A stretch of 64,000 nt of DNA from Sphingobium sp. SCG-1 (GCF_002953135.1 NZ_CP026372.1:3397501-3461500), one strand, 5' to 3'; shown: positions 24,697-34,737, counted from the first letter of the stretch. The notes: generated from the letters alone by a model not told the origin. Program-made: numbers and translations.

Positions 24697-24722
24697 TCAG
24701 GCGGGATTGCAGTCCCGCCTGA
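24697..24722 (+). terminator. Terminator-like hairpin after DUF892
   Basis: TCAGGCGGGA (24697-24706) is perfectly complementary to TCCCGCCTGA (24713-24722) with a six-base loop, 14 bases after the stop codon. The T-tract is poor, so efficiency is uncertain. It could serve both strands, as the hybrid kinase ends at 24875 on the other strand. Confidence 0.65.
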
Positions 24723-24874
24723 TCGGCCATGCGCGGCGCAGTAGGTTGGAACATGGCGCCGTCGGCAGCGGCGATGCGCTACCCCGCCACCAGCATTAAA
24801 CCTGCGCTGTGCCATCTTCCTTTCATCGCCTGCGGGATCGATCAGATACAAAATGCGCGATGAAGTAATCTGGA

Positions 24875-27565
24875 TCAGCCGTTGCTTGGCACAAGGCGAG
24901 CAAGGCTCTCCGCCAGTTCTGCACTTCTGAAGGGCTTGGCCAGACGCGGAAGGCCCGGTGCAATTCCTTCTACGTCCGCATAGCCCGACACGATCAGCAC
25001 CGGCAATCGGGGAAGCAAGCCCTGAAGCGTTTGTGCAAGGTCTGTTCCGCTCATACCCGGCATCAGATGATCGCTAATTAGTAAGTCTGGTGTGAGGCCC
25101 TCCGCGACGAGCTGCAAAGCAGCCTCACCGGATTCCGCTTCGTGCACCTGGTAGCCAAGTTCCTCCAATATATCTGCTGTGCTTGAGCGGACCACTTCCT
25201 CATCGTCAACGAGCAAGGCCACTCCCAGAATTTTGCCCTCGGACCCTGTGGGTATGGATATCACTTCGGTACCTACCGCCGTCGCGCTAATAGGAAGCCA
25301 TAGTTCAACATTCGTGCCCACGCTCCTTCTGCTCTGGATGGTCAGGGCGCCGCCCAGTTGTGCCGCCAAGCCATGCGCCATCGACAGCCCAAGACCTGTG
25401 CCCTTGCCGATGCCCTTTGTCGAAAAGAACGGCTCGACGGCCCGGGCCAAGGTTGCGTCGTCCATGCCGATGCCTGTGTCGGCTACGGAGAGCTTAACGT
25501 AGTGACCGCGCTTTAAAGTGCTGCTTGCGCTGCGGACGCTGCTCCGCGTCGCACTGATCCTGAGCGTCCCTCCCTCCGGCATGGCATCGCGAGCATTTAC
25601 GCCAAGGTTTAGCAGCGCCATCTCCAACTGGTTAGCATCAGCCTTGGCCGGCGGCAGATCGTCGCCTATATCCACAACGACATGAATTTGCGGACCAGTC
25701 GTGCTGGCGAGTAGGTCAGCCATACCTGCAACGAGTTGACCGACATCGACTGCAACTGGCTGTAGCGGCTGACGGCGCGCAAAGGCGAGCAACCGCTGAA
25801 CAAGTATTCTGGCGCGATCTGCAGACTGGATTGCGCCAGCGATTAGCCTCTGCTCGCGTTCGCCCCCGACGCCCTTGCGTTGGAGCAGGTCGAGACTGCC
25901 GACGATGGGGGTAAGCAAGTTATTGAAATCGTGCGCCACGCCACCTGTCAATTGACCCATCGCGTCCATTTTCTGGCTCTGGCGAAGCGCTTCCTGCGCA
26001 CGCTCCAGTTCCTCAAGAGCCTCCTTTTCCTGCGTTACGTCCCGTCCTACCGCATGGAACTGGTCGCCATCTGGTACGAGCGTCCAGGATATCCAGCGCC
26101 AGGAACCGTCGGCGTGACGCAACCGATCCTCAAAGCGTTTGACTGTCTCCCCTTCGCTCAGCCGCTGCATTATTGCTTCGACAGCAGGATGATCGTCAGG
26201 ATGGACCTGCTCTGTGAAAGACAAAGCGAGCAGGGTTGCGACGTCGCGCCCCAGCGTCGTTTCCCATGCGGGATTGATAGCCTTGAGTCGACCATCGAAG
26301 CCCATAATCGCGAAGAGATCCCGGCTCATCTCCCACACACGGTTTCGCTCGGCAGTCTTTTCGGTGACCTCCTGTTCGAGCCGTTCCTTCAATTGTAAAA
26401 GGCGCATCTCGTCCGCCTTGCGGGCTGTGATGTCGATGGCAGTCCCTATGACGCGGAAGCAGGCCCCGTCGGAGTTGAAGAGGCCGCGACCTTTCGCCGC
26501 GACCCAGCGGATAAGACCATCTTCCCTGCCGATCGTCCGATATTCAACATCATATAGCGCCCTTAGATCGGGATCGCTCGCTGCATCATAGGCAGCCCGT
26601 GTCTTCTCCCGATCTTCCGGATGAACACCATAGTAGAAGTCGTCCAGCGTCACCGGCACATCGGGAGAGATCCCGAACATTGCCTTGACCCGCGGTGGCC
26701 AGAACATGGTGCCGGTAAAAGCATCGACATCCCACTGGCCAATCTCGCCTACCTCTGTTGCCAGCCGCAGTTGCTCCTCGCTCAGCGCCAGCCTGGTCTC
26801 AGCCTCCCGGCGTTCGTCGATGTCGATGACCGAACCGACATAGCCCAGATATTCCCCGTTATCAGCGAACCTTGGCACTGCAGCATCAATAGTCCAGCGG
26901 TACACGCCGTCGAACCGACGAAGACGAAAGTCGACGCGATAGTCGCGCCGTTCGGCATTTGCGGATACATACGCCTGCTCTGCTACGGCACGATCGTCTG
27001 GATGGACGGCATCAAGCCAGCCATAGCCTTCACCGGCGCCCGGGTTTTGCCCTGTAAATTCGTACCAGCGGGCGTTGAGATGGGTGCAGTGTCCGCTCGC
27101 GTCGGTGACCCACATCATCACCGGCGCGTGATCAGCCATATTGCGGAAACGGCTTTCGCTTTCTTCCAAAGCGGTGTCGCGCGCCTTTTTTGTGGTGAGG
27201 TCGCGCGCTTCGATAATGGTTCCGGTCGGCTTGCCATCGTCCCCGACGATTGGCGAAGCCGTGAATGCCACGGGATAATAGTGCCCATCCTTGTGAACGA
27301 ACACTTCTTCTCCCTGCATGCGATCCTGCTCCGGGAACGCTCGATCAATAGGGCATTCTTCGAGCGGGTATATACTGCCATCGGGCCGTTGATGGTGCAC
27401 GACATCGTGCAGCGGCCGACCGAGCGTTTCCTCCAGCCGGTATCCGGTTAGATTCTCCGCAGCCTGGTTCATGAACACGCAATGCTGCTGCTGCTCATCC
27501 ATCAGGAAGATTGCCATCGTGGAATTGTTCACGATAGCGTCGAGGCGGCGCTCGATTGAATTCAC
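24875..27565 (-). CDS. Multi-PAS hybrid histidine kinase
   Basis: An 896-residue soluble sensor kinase. Four PAS domains are visible (about 5-125, 130-255, 265-390, 410-525), each ending in an RDLT/DIDER/DITAR/RDVTQ-like PAC motif. HisKA follows, with the phospho-His in QLTGGVAHDFNNLLTPIVGS (about 550), then a HATPase domain with LNLGVNARDAMPEGG and STKGIGKGTGLGLSM, and a C-terminal receiver (about 780-890) with Asp in LLISDHLMPGMSG. No membrane segment is seen, so it senses a cytoplasmic signal. Such PAS-HWE/HisKA hybrids often feed stress or light responses in sphingomonads. No partner regulator is adjacent. Confidence 0.92.
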   Translation of the reverse strand: MNSIERRLDAIVNNSTMAIFLMDEQQQHCVFMNQAAENLTGYRLEETLGRPLHDVVHHQRPDGSIYPLEECPIDRAFPEQDRMQGEEVFVHKDGHYYPVAFTASPIVGDDGKPTGTIIEARDLTTKKARDTALEESESRFRNMADHAPVMMWVTDASGHCTHLNARWYEFTGQNPGAGEGYGWLDAVHPDDRAVAEQAYVSANAERRDYRVDFRLRRFDGVYRWTIDAAVPRFADNGEYLGYVGSVIDIDERREAETRLALSEEQLRLATEVGEIGQWDVDAFTGTMFWPPRVKAMFGISPDVPVTLDDFYYGVHPEDREKTRAAYDAASDPDLRALYDVEYRTIGREDGLIRWVAAKGRGLFNSDGACFRVIGTAIDITARKADEMRLLQLKERLEQEVTEKTAERNRVWEMSRDLFAIMGFDGRLKAINPAWETTLGRDVATLLALSFTEQVHPDDHPAVEAIMQRLSEGETVKRFEDRLRHADGSWRWISWTLVPDGDQFHAVGRDVTQEKEALEELERAQEALRQSQKMDAMGQLTGGVAHDFNNLLTPIVGSLDLLQRKGVGGEREQRLIAGAIQSADRARILVQRLLAFARRQPLQPVAVDVGQLVAGMADLLASTTGPQIHVVVDIGDDLPPAKADANQLEMALLNLGVNARDAMPEGGTLRISATRSSVRSASSTLKRGHYVKLSVADTGIGMDDATLARAVEPFFSTKGIGKGTGLGLSMAHGLAAQLGGALTIQSRRSVGTNVELWLPISATAVGTEVISIPTGSEGKILGVALLVDDEEVVRSSTADILEELGYQVHEAESGEAALQLVAEGLTPDLLISDHLMPGMSGTDLAQTLQGLLPRLPVLIVSGYADVEGIAPGLPRLAKPFRSAELAESLARLVPSNG

Positions 27566-27901
27566 GTATCGCGTCCTCAGTTGGTGTTCGGCTTAACGGG
27601 CCTTGTAGCGATCCATCGCAACATCATCCACCTGAACCAGCGGCAAGAAGCAGGGCGCGGCAGGCTAGCATCAGCATTGGGAATGCTATCATTCGTAAGG
27701 CATCAGGATCGCCGCCTCATGGCCAAAGATCTAGCCTTGCGCGCCAAACACGCCGCCGCCGGCATTGGCCGAAAGCTTGAGCACAGCAGTACTACGCTGA
27801 CGAGATCACCAACTAAGTTGTTACGTTCGCGATCGGTAACGAGCCATGTTAGCCTAAGCTGGCAAGAACAAGCCGACCGCCGCGAGTGCTGCGATCGATA
27901 G
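27566..27901. other. Intergenic region without recognisable gene
   Basis: The gap separates the hybrid kinase start from the end of the GH18-NodB-GT2 gene. One plus-strand frame crosses it, but its composition is not protein-like and it has no ribosome site. I see nothing else. Confidence 0.5.
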
Positions 27902-30900
27902 TTAGGCCGCTGCCTGAATGTCGGCTCTTCGAATGGCAGTGCCGCTACGACTTGTCTCGCTATCTTCTACGATGAAAGAGGGTCGTAGAATCGAGCAGGT
28001 GTCCACGCTGCCGCTGCGGTCCAGCTTCCCCCACCCTACCTTTGGACCGGTCATTGCGGCGAATATTGCGCGTAGCACGACCAGATAGAGCAGTTGCCGG
28101 TACCCAACTCGCTGCATCAACATGCGCATCGCGGGAAAGCGTTGCTCACGCGGGTCGAGGCGAAACGCGCTCCATCCGCAGGCGAGATCTACGATTGTAA
28201 ACGAAAGCCAGAAGCCTGCTATAGTCACGACATCTCCACTCACGCGATCCCAACCCCCGTTGGCTAATCGTAGGAGAGTGCTAAAAATGCTGCCCAGCAG
28301 CGCAAGATCGATGAGTGGCGCTGCAAGTGCGAATAGGAGTTGGAAGACAATCGCTTGCGGTAGCCCGATAAGCGCTAAGCCACGCGGCTTTCCACGGCCG
28401 ATCAGCACGCGGTGCTTCCACAGACATTGCAAGGTGCCATAAGCCCAGCGGAAGCGCTGCTTGAAAAGCGCGCCTACGGTTTCGGGTGCTTCGGTCCAGG
28501 CGACTGCGTTGATATCACATGCGACCTGCCATCCTGCCCTTTGGATGGCGATCGTAAGATCCTGATCTTCAGCCAGCGTATCGAGCGGGTAGCCGCCTAC
28601 CTGATCTAACGCGGTGCGCCGCCACGCGCCGACCGCACCGGGTACGACAGTGATGGCTCCGAGTGCAGCAAGCGCCCGCCGTTCCAGATTTTGGGCCGTC
28701 ACATATTCGATGGCCTGCCACCGCGTGATGATATTGATGGCATTGCCGATTTTCGCATTACCGGCGACCGCGCCGATCGCGGGATCGGCGAACCAGCGAG
28801 CGAGTTTGGCCACAGTCTCCGGCTCGAACTGAGTGTCGGCATCCAGTGCGATGATGATATCGCCGCGGGCGATGTTCAGGGCAGCATTGAGGGCACGGGC
28901 CTTCCCGCCATTCTCCAAAGTCAGCAGGCGCACGCGCGGGTCAATGCCGAATGCTTCCCGCACGACTTGCGTTGTGCCGTCGCTCGATCCATCATCGATC
29001 ACGATAACTTCGATCCGGATATCCGTACTCGCCAGAATACGTCGGATGGAGGATTCGATAACGCGTGCCTCGTTAAAGGCCGGAATAAGCACCGAAACGA
29101 ACGTGGGAACGAGATGCGACGGCGCAGCCGGTGGCGTGTCCCGAAGGCGGCTGGCGAAGGCCAGTGCGCTAAGCGCCAGCGCCCGCACCATGCCTGTTGC
29201 GATCACCACCACGAAAAGGAGGGTAAGAATATCGGCTGTGCTATCGATGCCGTCGAACAGTGCGCGTGTGCCATGAGCGGTAAGGCGTTCGCTATCGTTC
29301 AACAGCGGCATTGCTTCGTCCGGCTCAAGCCCGGCAAGACGCGAGGCAGTCACGAAGTCATAACCTCTAGCGCGCAATGCGTGGATGATGAGGGGCAATG
29401 CAGCAATCGTCTGGTTGCGGTCCCCGCCTGAGTCATGGAGCAGAATGACCTGGGCAGGCCGCTCGGCGGTACCGGCCTCCACTTGCGACACCGCGCGCGC
29501 CACGATGGCATCAACTCCCGGTGCTTTCCAATCGAGCGGATCGACATTGAGGCCGACGGTCAGATAGCCCATATCAGCTGCAATGCGCGACGCTTGCAGT
29601 TCATCGCGTCGATCCGGGTCGGCGTCGCCCAGAAACGGCGGTCGGAATAGCCGCATGGTATGCCCGGTATAGGCTTCCACCAACCGCTCGGTGGCATTCA
29701 GTTCGAGTTGGACGGCCTGGCGCGATTGCCTGCTCATGTCGGCGTGCGTCGTGCTGTGGTTGCCCAGTTCGCTTCCCTGCGCAATGATGCGACGTAGCAG
29801 CGGACCTTCGCCCAATGCACTTGCGCCAGTGACGAAAAACGTGGCGGGTACACGCTCGCGCTTGAGTATGTCGAGCAACTTGGGGGTCCACAGTGGGTCC
29901 GGCCCATCGTCGAAAGTCAGTGCCACCCGCCGCCGGTGCCCACCGACACGCTGGACGACATCTGCGCTAGGCAGGTGTCGATAGGCTGCGGAACGGATCG
30001 TGCCGTCTCTGGCATGGTTCACGATGCGAACACCCTCTGCTGCGTGGCTATCGATGCGCATGATTTCGCCGGTGCCGTTCACCTTGACGCCCGGCAGCGC
30101 CGCAATATGGGAAAGGTTAGGCTGCCTTGTGCCCGCTAGCACCGGCCAGACACCGGGATCTTCACTGCCCAATCGCCACAACGCGACACCCGCAGCCCCG
30201 GTGCGATCGATGGCCTGACGCTGGTTCGCTGCACTTACCGCATCCAGCATCCACACACTATGGACCTTTTGAAATTTACGGTAATCGAAGTGGAAGTTCC
30301 CGCTCGATGTGTCGAATTGTGGTTTGGTGTCGGCCTGTTGCGCAAGGTGCCATGCATCGGCAACGCTCATCGGCGCCGTTCGGCCTTCGGACCAATCATA
30401 GGCATAGCTTCCGATGGCCACGATCGCCTTTTCCGGACTTGTCTCGGCAACAGCCTTTGCCACCACCTTCGCAAACCAGGGTTGCGAAGCGATCGGACCG
30501 GGCGTGCCGCCCATCCAATGCTCGTCATAGGCCATAAGGACGACATAGTCCGCTGCCCGCGCATAGGCTTTCAGGTCCCAATCCGGATCGGCAACAGGCG
30601 CCGCTAGCGCCACTTTCCAGCCTCGCCTGGAGAAGCGCGCGCGCACGTCCGCCAAGAAGTCGAGGTAATCACGATGCGCACCGATGGGTAGCGCTTCGAA
30701 ATCGAACATGATGCCGTGACCACCTTCCGCCGACACCATCGCTTCAACCTGATCGAGAAGGCGGCGTCGCGCGATGGCATCGGCCAGCAGACGCGCGGTT
30801 TCCTGTCCATCCCACTGTCCATCCGCGCGCGCGTTCTGCACCATGGGCATGAGCCGGGGGCGTCTTTGCGCGCTGCCCAGTACCCTGTGCATGGCTGCAT

Positions 30901-31306
30901 CTCTTTCATACGCAAACCGGTGATCCTGCCCGGTTACCGTTGCGAGACCGGGCGCTAGCCAGTCGAGCACTTCTGCATGCTCCTCCAACGAGCGACGTGA
31001 GGGCGCATCCCACGGCATGTAATAACCGAACACGAGAGGCTTGCCGGAAGCAGGGCGCACCGGCATTGAGGCAGGCAGCCAAGGCCCGGAGGGTTGATCC
31101 GAACCTGACGTCTCGGCAGGCGCGATAAATCCGCGCGGGCGCTCGGCATCTTCCGGCAAGCGGACCGGCGGCTCGGCCGTAACGTTCATGAGCATGAAAA
31201 GCAGGAATCCCAAACCCGTCACGACGGCCGCTGTGATCAGGGCCATGCCGGCACGGACCCAGCGCCCCCGATTACCGCTAACGTCGTAGAAGACCGGCCT
31301 AGCCAT
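27902..31306 (-). CDS. GH18-like / NodB deacetylase / GT2 synthase fusion protein
   Basis: An 1134-residue membrane protein with three enzyme modules. After a membrane anchor (about 20-40) comes a GH18-like barrel (about 90-400) with catalytic-strand motif HGIMFDFEALP (Asp202, Glu204). A NodB polysaccharide-deacetylase domain (about 460-660) has VALTFDDGPD, ELGNHSTTHADM, RPPFLGDADPDRRDE and LLHDSGGDRNQT. After another membrane helix a GT2 synthase (about 745-985) has DADTQFEPET, LAEDQDLTIAIQRAG and KQRFRWAYGT, the processive beta-glycan pattern, then several membrane helices. I infer synthesis, deacetylation and trimming of an N-acetylglucosamine-type polymer by one chain; PgaB and PgaC share these activities in separate proteins. 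No cyclic-di-GMP domain was seen. Confidence 0.9.
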   Translation of the reverse strand: MARPVFYDVSGNRGRWVRAGMALITAAVVTGLGFLLFMLMNVTAEPPVRLPEDAERPRGFIAPAETSGSDQPSGPWLPASMPVRPASGKPLVFGYYMPWDAPSRRSLEEHAEVLDWLAPGLATVTGQDHRFAYERDAAMHRVLGSAQRRPRLMPMVQNARADGQWDGQETARLLADAIARRRLLDQVEAMVSAEGGHGIMFDFEALPIGAHRDYLDFLADVRARFSRRGWKVALAAPVADPDWDLKAYARAADYVVLMAYDEHWMGGTPGPIASQPWFAKVVAKAVAETSPEKAIVAIGSYAYDWSEGRTAPMSVADAWHLAQQADTKPQFDTSSGNFHFDYRKFQKVHSVWMLDAVSAANQRQAIDRTGAAGVALWRLGSEDPGVWPVLAGTRQPNLSHIAALPGVKVNGTGEIMRIDSHAAEGVRIVNHARDGTIRSAAYRHLPSADVVQRVGGHRRRVALTFDDGPDPLWTPKLLDILKRERVPATFFVTGASALGEGPLLRRIIAQGSELGNHSTTHADMSRQSRQAVQLELNATERLVEAYTGHTMRLFRPPFLGDADPDRRDELQASRIAADMGYLTVGLNVDPLDWKAPGVDAIVARAVSQVEAGTAERPAQVILLHDSGGDRNQTIAALPLIIHALRARGYDFVTASRLAGLEPDEAMPLLNDSERLTAHGTRALFDGIDSTADILTLLFVVVIATGMVRALALSALAFASRLRDTPPAAPSHLVPTFVSVLIPAFNEARVIESSIRRILASTDIRIEVIVIDDGSSDGTTQVVREAFGIDPRVRLLTLENGGKARALNAALNIARGDIIIALDADTQFEPETVAKLARWFADPAIGAVAGNAKIGNAINIITRWQAIEYVTAQNLERRALAALGAITVVPGAVGAWRRTALDQVGGYPLDTLAEDQDLTIAIQRAGWQVACDINAVAWTEAPETVGALFKQRFRWAYGTLQCLWKHRVLIGRGKPRGLALIGLPQAIVFQLLFALAAPLIDLALLGSIFSTLLRLANGGWDRVSGDVVTIAGFWLSFTIVDLACGWSAFRLDPREQRFPAMRMLMQRVGYRQLLYLVVLRAIFAAMTGPKVGWGKLDRSGSVDTCSILRPSFIVEDSETSRSGTAIRRADIQAAA

Positions 31307-31554
31307 ATGCTTTCTCCAGGGAACCTGCCCGGCTTGCTAAGCAAAGATGGCAAACAAGACGTTAATCCTGTTCCAGATAGCAAGCTGGCAGTTCATGCCA
31401 CGAGCCCGAGTACAGCGGCGTGCCAGCCGATTGTGTCTGTGGCCATACCGGGCCGCAGCCGCAGCGTGGAGAAAGGTCGTAAATGGGGAGCTGCACTGAT
31501 CTGCCCCCCGCTGACTGGCCCAGAGACTATGATAGTCTGGACCATGATGAGGAA
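31307..31554. other. Upstream region of the fusion gene
   Basis: No gene is supported here. The promoter of the minus-strand GH18-NodB-GT2 gene must lie in this stretch; I could not assign elements. Confidence 0.4.
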
Positions 31555-31703
31555 CATCAAACGCCGAGCAAGAAGCACATGCCGGAAACGGTTATCGGCA
31601 AGCTGCGGAAAATTTCAGATCGTGCTGGCGAAGCGAGCATCGACTGCAAAGGCGTGCCGCCGGACGCGGTCAGCGGACAAACCTATGGATGCCTATGGCT
31701 GAT
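31555..31703 (+). pseudogene. IS3-family transposase OrfA remnant
   Basis: Three short frames together resemble the N-terminus of an IS3-type OrfA. One frame gives SKKHMPETVIGKLRKI, the next FQIVLAKRASTAKACRR, the third AVSGQTYGCLWL, matching the usual order KHxPExIIGKLRE, IVLAxGxxxAEACRR and xVSEQTYYRW. At least two frameshifts separate them, and no OrfB or terminal repeats were seen. It is a fossil of an insertion sequence in an eroded gap. Confidence 0.72.
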
Positions 31704-32157
31704 CCGAAACTCATCATTTACGACTAACAGCACGAGACGGGGTTTGTGCCAACGCTGTCAATTTGATGTGTGTATTGCATGCAACTATTGATGTGGAGAA
31801 TTATCACCATTAAGCAGGCTCACCGTTTACCGTCCGAAATTGGACGTTGCATCCGGCAAATTGTCGGCAGCTCAAATCTATTCAAGTTTGCCATATGGAT
31901 CTATCACAAGCCGCGTTGCGGGCGTGAACAAATGGCGGCTTCTAGGGAGCGTCCCGCGCCGAACGTCCGCAGTGTCGGCAGCTTCCGCCGATCTGTCTGG
32001 CATAGACCGAAAGACGGATCTTACCAGATTTCGACGTTCGCGACGCCAGAAGCAAACGTCGAAGTCTGGTTGATAGTGGCTGGAAACCGAACGGCCAGGA
32101 CCGCAGAGTAATAAGTCTCGCTGAGCGGCCGATTTTATTCGAGATCGCTATGAGTGG
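31704..32157. other. Intergenic region, probably eroded sequence
   Basis: No gene is supported. A 9-bp inverted repeat (TTCGACGTT with AACGTCGAA) lies at about 32030-32060, and a very weak resemblance to the GGGTCG-type repeat at 32118-32140 (CTGAGCGGCCGATTT) was not counted as a copy. Confidence 0.4.
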
Positions 32158-33278
32158 CTAGGGCGCGACGTCCCCGGCTTGCGCCGCAATAGGCCGCGCC
32201 TCTGTCACGAGTGTCGTTAGCAGCTTGCCCGGTTCCTCGCTTGTAATGTGATGACCCGATCGCTCAAACCACACCAGCCTTTTGGATGGCACTTGAACGC
32301 GCGAGAACCATTCAGCGGCCACCTCGCTCGACACGTTCACGTCATGTCGGCCAAGCAGCAGCAAAAGCGGCACCTTCAACTGCTGGATGGTCGCCAAGTT
32401 CGTCGCCAATACTTTTGGCAGCAACGCTTCGGTGACGGGCGCCTGACCCTTGAAAGCATTGCGCACGTCATCATCGCTATATTCCGGCGCTAGCTGGAAA
32501 GCCGCGGCCTCGAAGTCCCCACCATACCGTCGCCACGCAGCGCCGCCATAATGATTGAGCCATTTACGCTGTGTCAGGATGGCAGGCACCGAAAGGGGAC
32601 TGCCTGGCCTTCCATAAGGTGCAATCGCCTCGAGGTCACTAATCGCTTGGGCGTTACCATCAGCTCGCGCCTTGGCCAGCGTCCATTCCCATCCACGACG
32701 CTCACTTTCCAAGCCATCGGTCAGCTGCCCCATTCCTATATAAGCGTGTAGCCACTCCGGGTGTGCGGCTGCGAGTTTAAGCCCCAGCATACTGCCCCAG
32801 CTATGCCCGAGCACGAACAGCTTACGCTTGCCGAAGCGCTTCAGGGCCCACTGTACCACTTCCTCGGCGTCGGCCTGGAAACGTTCAGGCGTCAGCGTCG
32901 CGGGATCGTTCGCACCGCTCAGGCTATATGTCTTGCCAGCGTTGCGCTGGTCCCAATGAACAACAGTGAAATATTCGTCCCAGCCGCGGTCCCACCACAG
33001 TCGAGGGGCATCTCCACAAAGCCAGGTCCGCCATGAAAATAGACGAGGACTGGGTTTCGCAGATCCTGGCTTCGGATCGACACCACCTGCCGGATGCCGC
33101 CGATGGGAACTGTCTCGATCGCTTGCAACCCTTGCGGGCTGACGATTTTGCGCAGGTCTGCGATGATGCTGACCGCTTCGGCGCGGCTGTGCGGGCCGAT
33201 CGGCGCGTGTATGGTGGCAGGCGCCGTAGCTGCGGACAGAGCAATGGCAAACGCGATCAGCGCGACGATCCTCTTCAT
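32158..33278 (-). pseudogene. Prolyl-aminopeptidase-like alpha/beta hydrolase, single-base frameshift
   Basis: The N-terminal part from ATG 33278 has a signal peptide (MKRIVALIAFAIALSAATAP) and reaches YFHGGPGFVEMPLD, then leaves frame. Another frame continues WWDRGWDEYFTVVHWDQRNA, GKTYSLSG, the nucleophile motif LGHSWGSMLG and a late ERSGHHITSEE to TGA at 32158. HGGPG, WDQRNAG and GxSWG identify a peptidase S33 (prolyl iminopeptidase-like) hydrolase. The switch is at about 32993-33003; one extra G in GACTGTGG would restore D-W-W-W-D. All catalytic residues are present on the two halves, so the lesion is recent or an assembly error. The intact protein would be periplasmic, about 370 residues. 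Confidence 0.82.
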
Positions 33279-33299
33279 ACGCTCTCCATTCAGCAGCAA

Positions 33300-33896
33300 G
33301 CCTTACATCTGTTTGCCGAACGTCATGGCATTTTGTCTATACCGAAGAGGATGTGTCAGATTTGGCCTAGGTGAGCTGAGCAACGGATAGAAGGACTACC
33401 TAGACAGCAACATGTCAGCTTTCAGAAAAACAGGCAACGAATACGGTCCACTAGCAACGGTCGGTGGACGGTTGTCCGGTAGCTTTCCGTCGCCTGCTGT
33501 ACGATGAACGTCCGCTGCGGGAGAGGGAATCCGTTCTGCAACGGCAATAAATGGCGCGAGGCAGGCCGATGAGTTGGAGTTAGGCGAGCGGCAGGTTTCA
33601 ACACAAGCAGCCATTCACATGGCGACCGCCAAGCGGCTCAAGTTGGTCGGCAGCCGCCCGAATAGCTGACTATGCACTCGAGAAGCAAGACTTTGCCGCT
33701 GGGCGTCCCACTAGGGTCGTGAATGACATTGATCGTCATGGAGATGGGTCATCAATGAGTGATGCGGAGACGTGTCGATGATGCTCTGCGACGCTGCGTA
33801 ATCACCGAATGCTGAGTACCTCCTCGCCAAGGCTTAGGCATACAGCGGATATACTGCTATGGAAGATGCGGAGCATCCTACCGGCAGGAGTAGATC
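33300..33896. other. Intergenic region without recognisable gene
   Basis: No coding frame is convincing. A segment around 33485-33525 (CCTGCTGTACGATGAACGTC, then CGCTGCGGGAGAGG) recalls the arms of the dispersed repeat, but without its core. Confidence 0.45.
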
Positions 33897-34262
33897 ATGC
33901 AGAAATTCTTCACCGCAATCTTCGCATTTGCAGGGCTTGCAGCACCGTCCGTCGCTGAGGCCCATCACGGGTGGGCATGGACGACGGGCGAGAATATTGA
34001 AATCTCTGGCAAGATCATCGAGGCAAAGCTCGGCAATCCCCATGGTGTCGTCACTGTCGACGTAAAGGGGGCACGTTGGACCATCGAGGTCGGTCAGCCT
34101 TGGCGCAACGAAAATGCAGGGTTGAAAGATGCCGACTTCGCCAAAGGCGCTACGATGCGTTTCGTCGGTGAACCATCCGCCGATCCCGCCATCAAAAGGA
34201 TGAAGGCCGAGAAGATCCTGATCGGCAGGCGCAGCTTCGTGCTCTACCCCGAACGGGACTGA
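33897..34262 (+). CDS. DUF6152 family exported protein
   Basis: A 121-residue periplasmic protein. A signal peptide (about 1-22, ending SVAEA) is followed by AHHGWAWTTGENIEISGKII and GNPHGVVTVDVKGARWTIEV, the DUF6152 pattern, and a conserved His pair directly after cleavage that could bind metal. AGGAG lies seven bases before the ATG. It is followed four bases later by a membrane-protein gene that commonly accompanies it. Function is unknown; such pairs are often found near copper or metal genes, but none is adjacent here. Confidence 0.85.
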   Translation: MQKFFTAIFAFAGLAAPSVAEAHHGWAWTTGENIEISGKIIEAKLGNPHGVVTVDVKGARWTIEVGQPWRNENAGLKDADFAKGATMRFVGEPSADPAIKRMKAEKILIGRRSFVLYPERD

Positions 34263-34266
34263 CCGG

Positions 34267-34737
34267 ATGGAGGACGTCTGGGTCACGCTGGCAAAGACCG
34301 ATATTGCCAGCGCGTTGCGCATGTCGCGATGGGGCTATGCTGCGGTTAACACCGCCCATATCGCAGCAATCGGTATATTGTTCGGTTCGGTGATGGTGTT
34401 GGATCTGCGTCTGCTCGGGTTCTGGCGCTCAATAGCCCTCGCAAATCTGGCCCGGCCCCTCGTCACGATGGCCGCCATAGGGCTCGCCATCGTAATAGCG
34501 AGCGGGCTGCTGCTGTTTGTAACGCGGGCTGACGAATATGCTGCGCTCGGCATTTTTCGCGTCAAGCTTGCGCTAGTCACTATCGGCACGGCTTCCGCCC
34601 TTGCGCACCATCTGCGCTTTGGCTGCACACTGACTGGTGCTTCGACTGGCGTCTTGCGGATTGCGGGCATCACATCACTTATATGCTGGGCCGGCGCTCT
34701 GCTGTGCGGTCGCCTTATTGCCTTCATGGGCGAATGA
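34267..34737 (+). CDS. Small integral membrane protein (DUF6644/DUF2214-like)
   Basis: A 156-residue protein with four hydrophobic helices: about 27-48 (VNTAHIAAIGILFGSVMVLD), 66-90, 100-118 and 133-152. The His in the first helix and in SALAHHLRFG suggest possible heme or metal contact in the membrane. It starts four bases after DUF6152, so the genes are cotranscribed. The family assignment is by overall layout and by the partner gene. No activity is known. Confidence 0.75.
   Translation: MEDVWVTLAKTDIASALRMSRWGYAAVNTAHIAAIGILFGSVMVLDLRLLGFWRSIALANLARPLVTMAAIGLAIVIASGLLLFVTRADEYAALGIFRVKLALVTIGTASALAHHLRFGCTLTGASTGVLRIAGITSLICWAGALLCGRLIAFMGE

Noticed and set aside
27581..27901. 106-residue plus-strand frame between two minus-strand genes
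   Set aside because: No ribosome site, no family resemblance, composition not protein-like.
32118..32140. Eighth copy of the GGGTCG-type repeat
   Set aside because: It shares CTGAGCGGCC with copy 6 but lacks the GGGTCG core.
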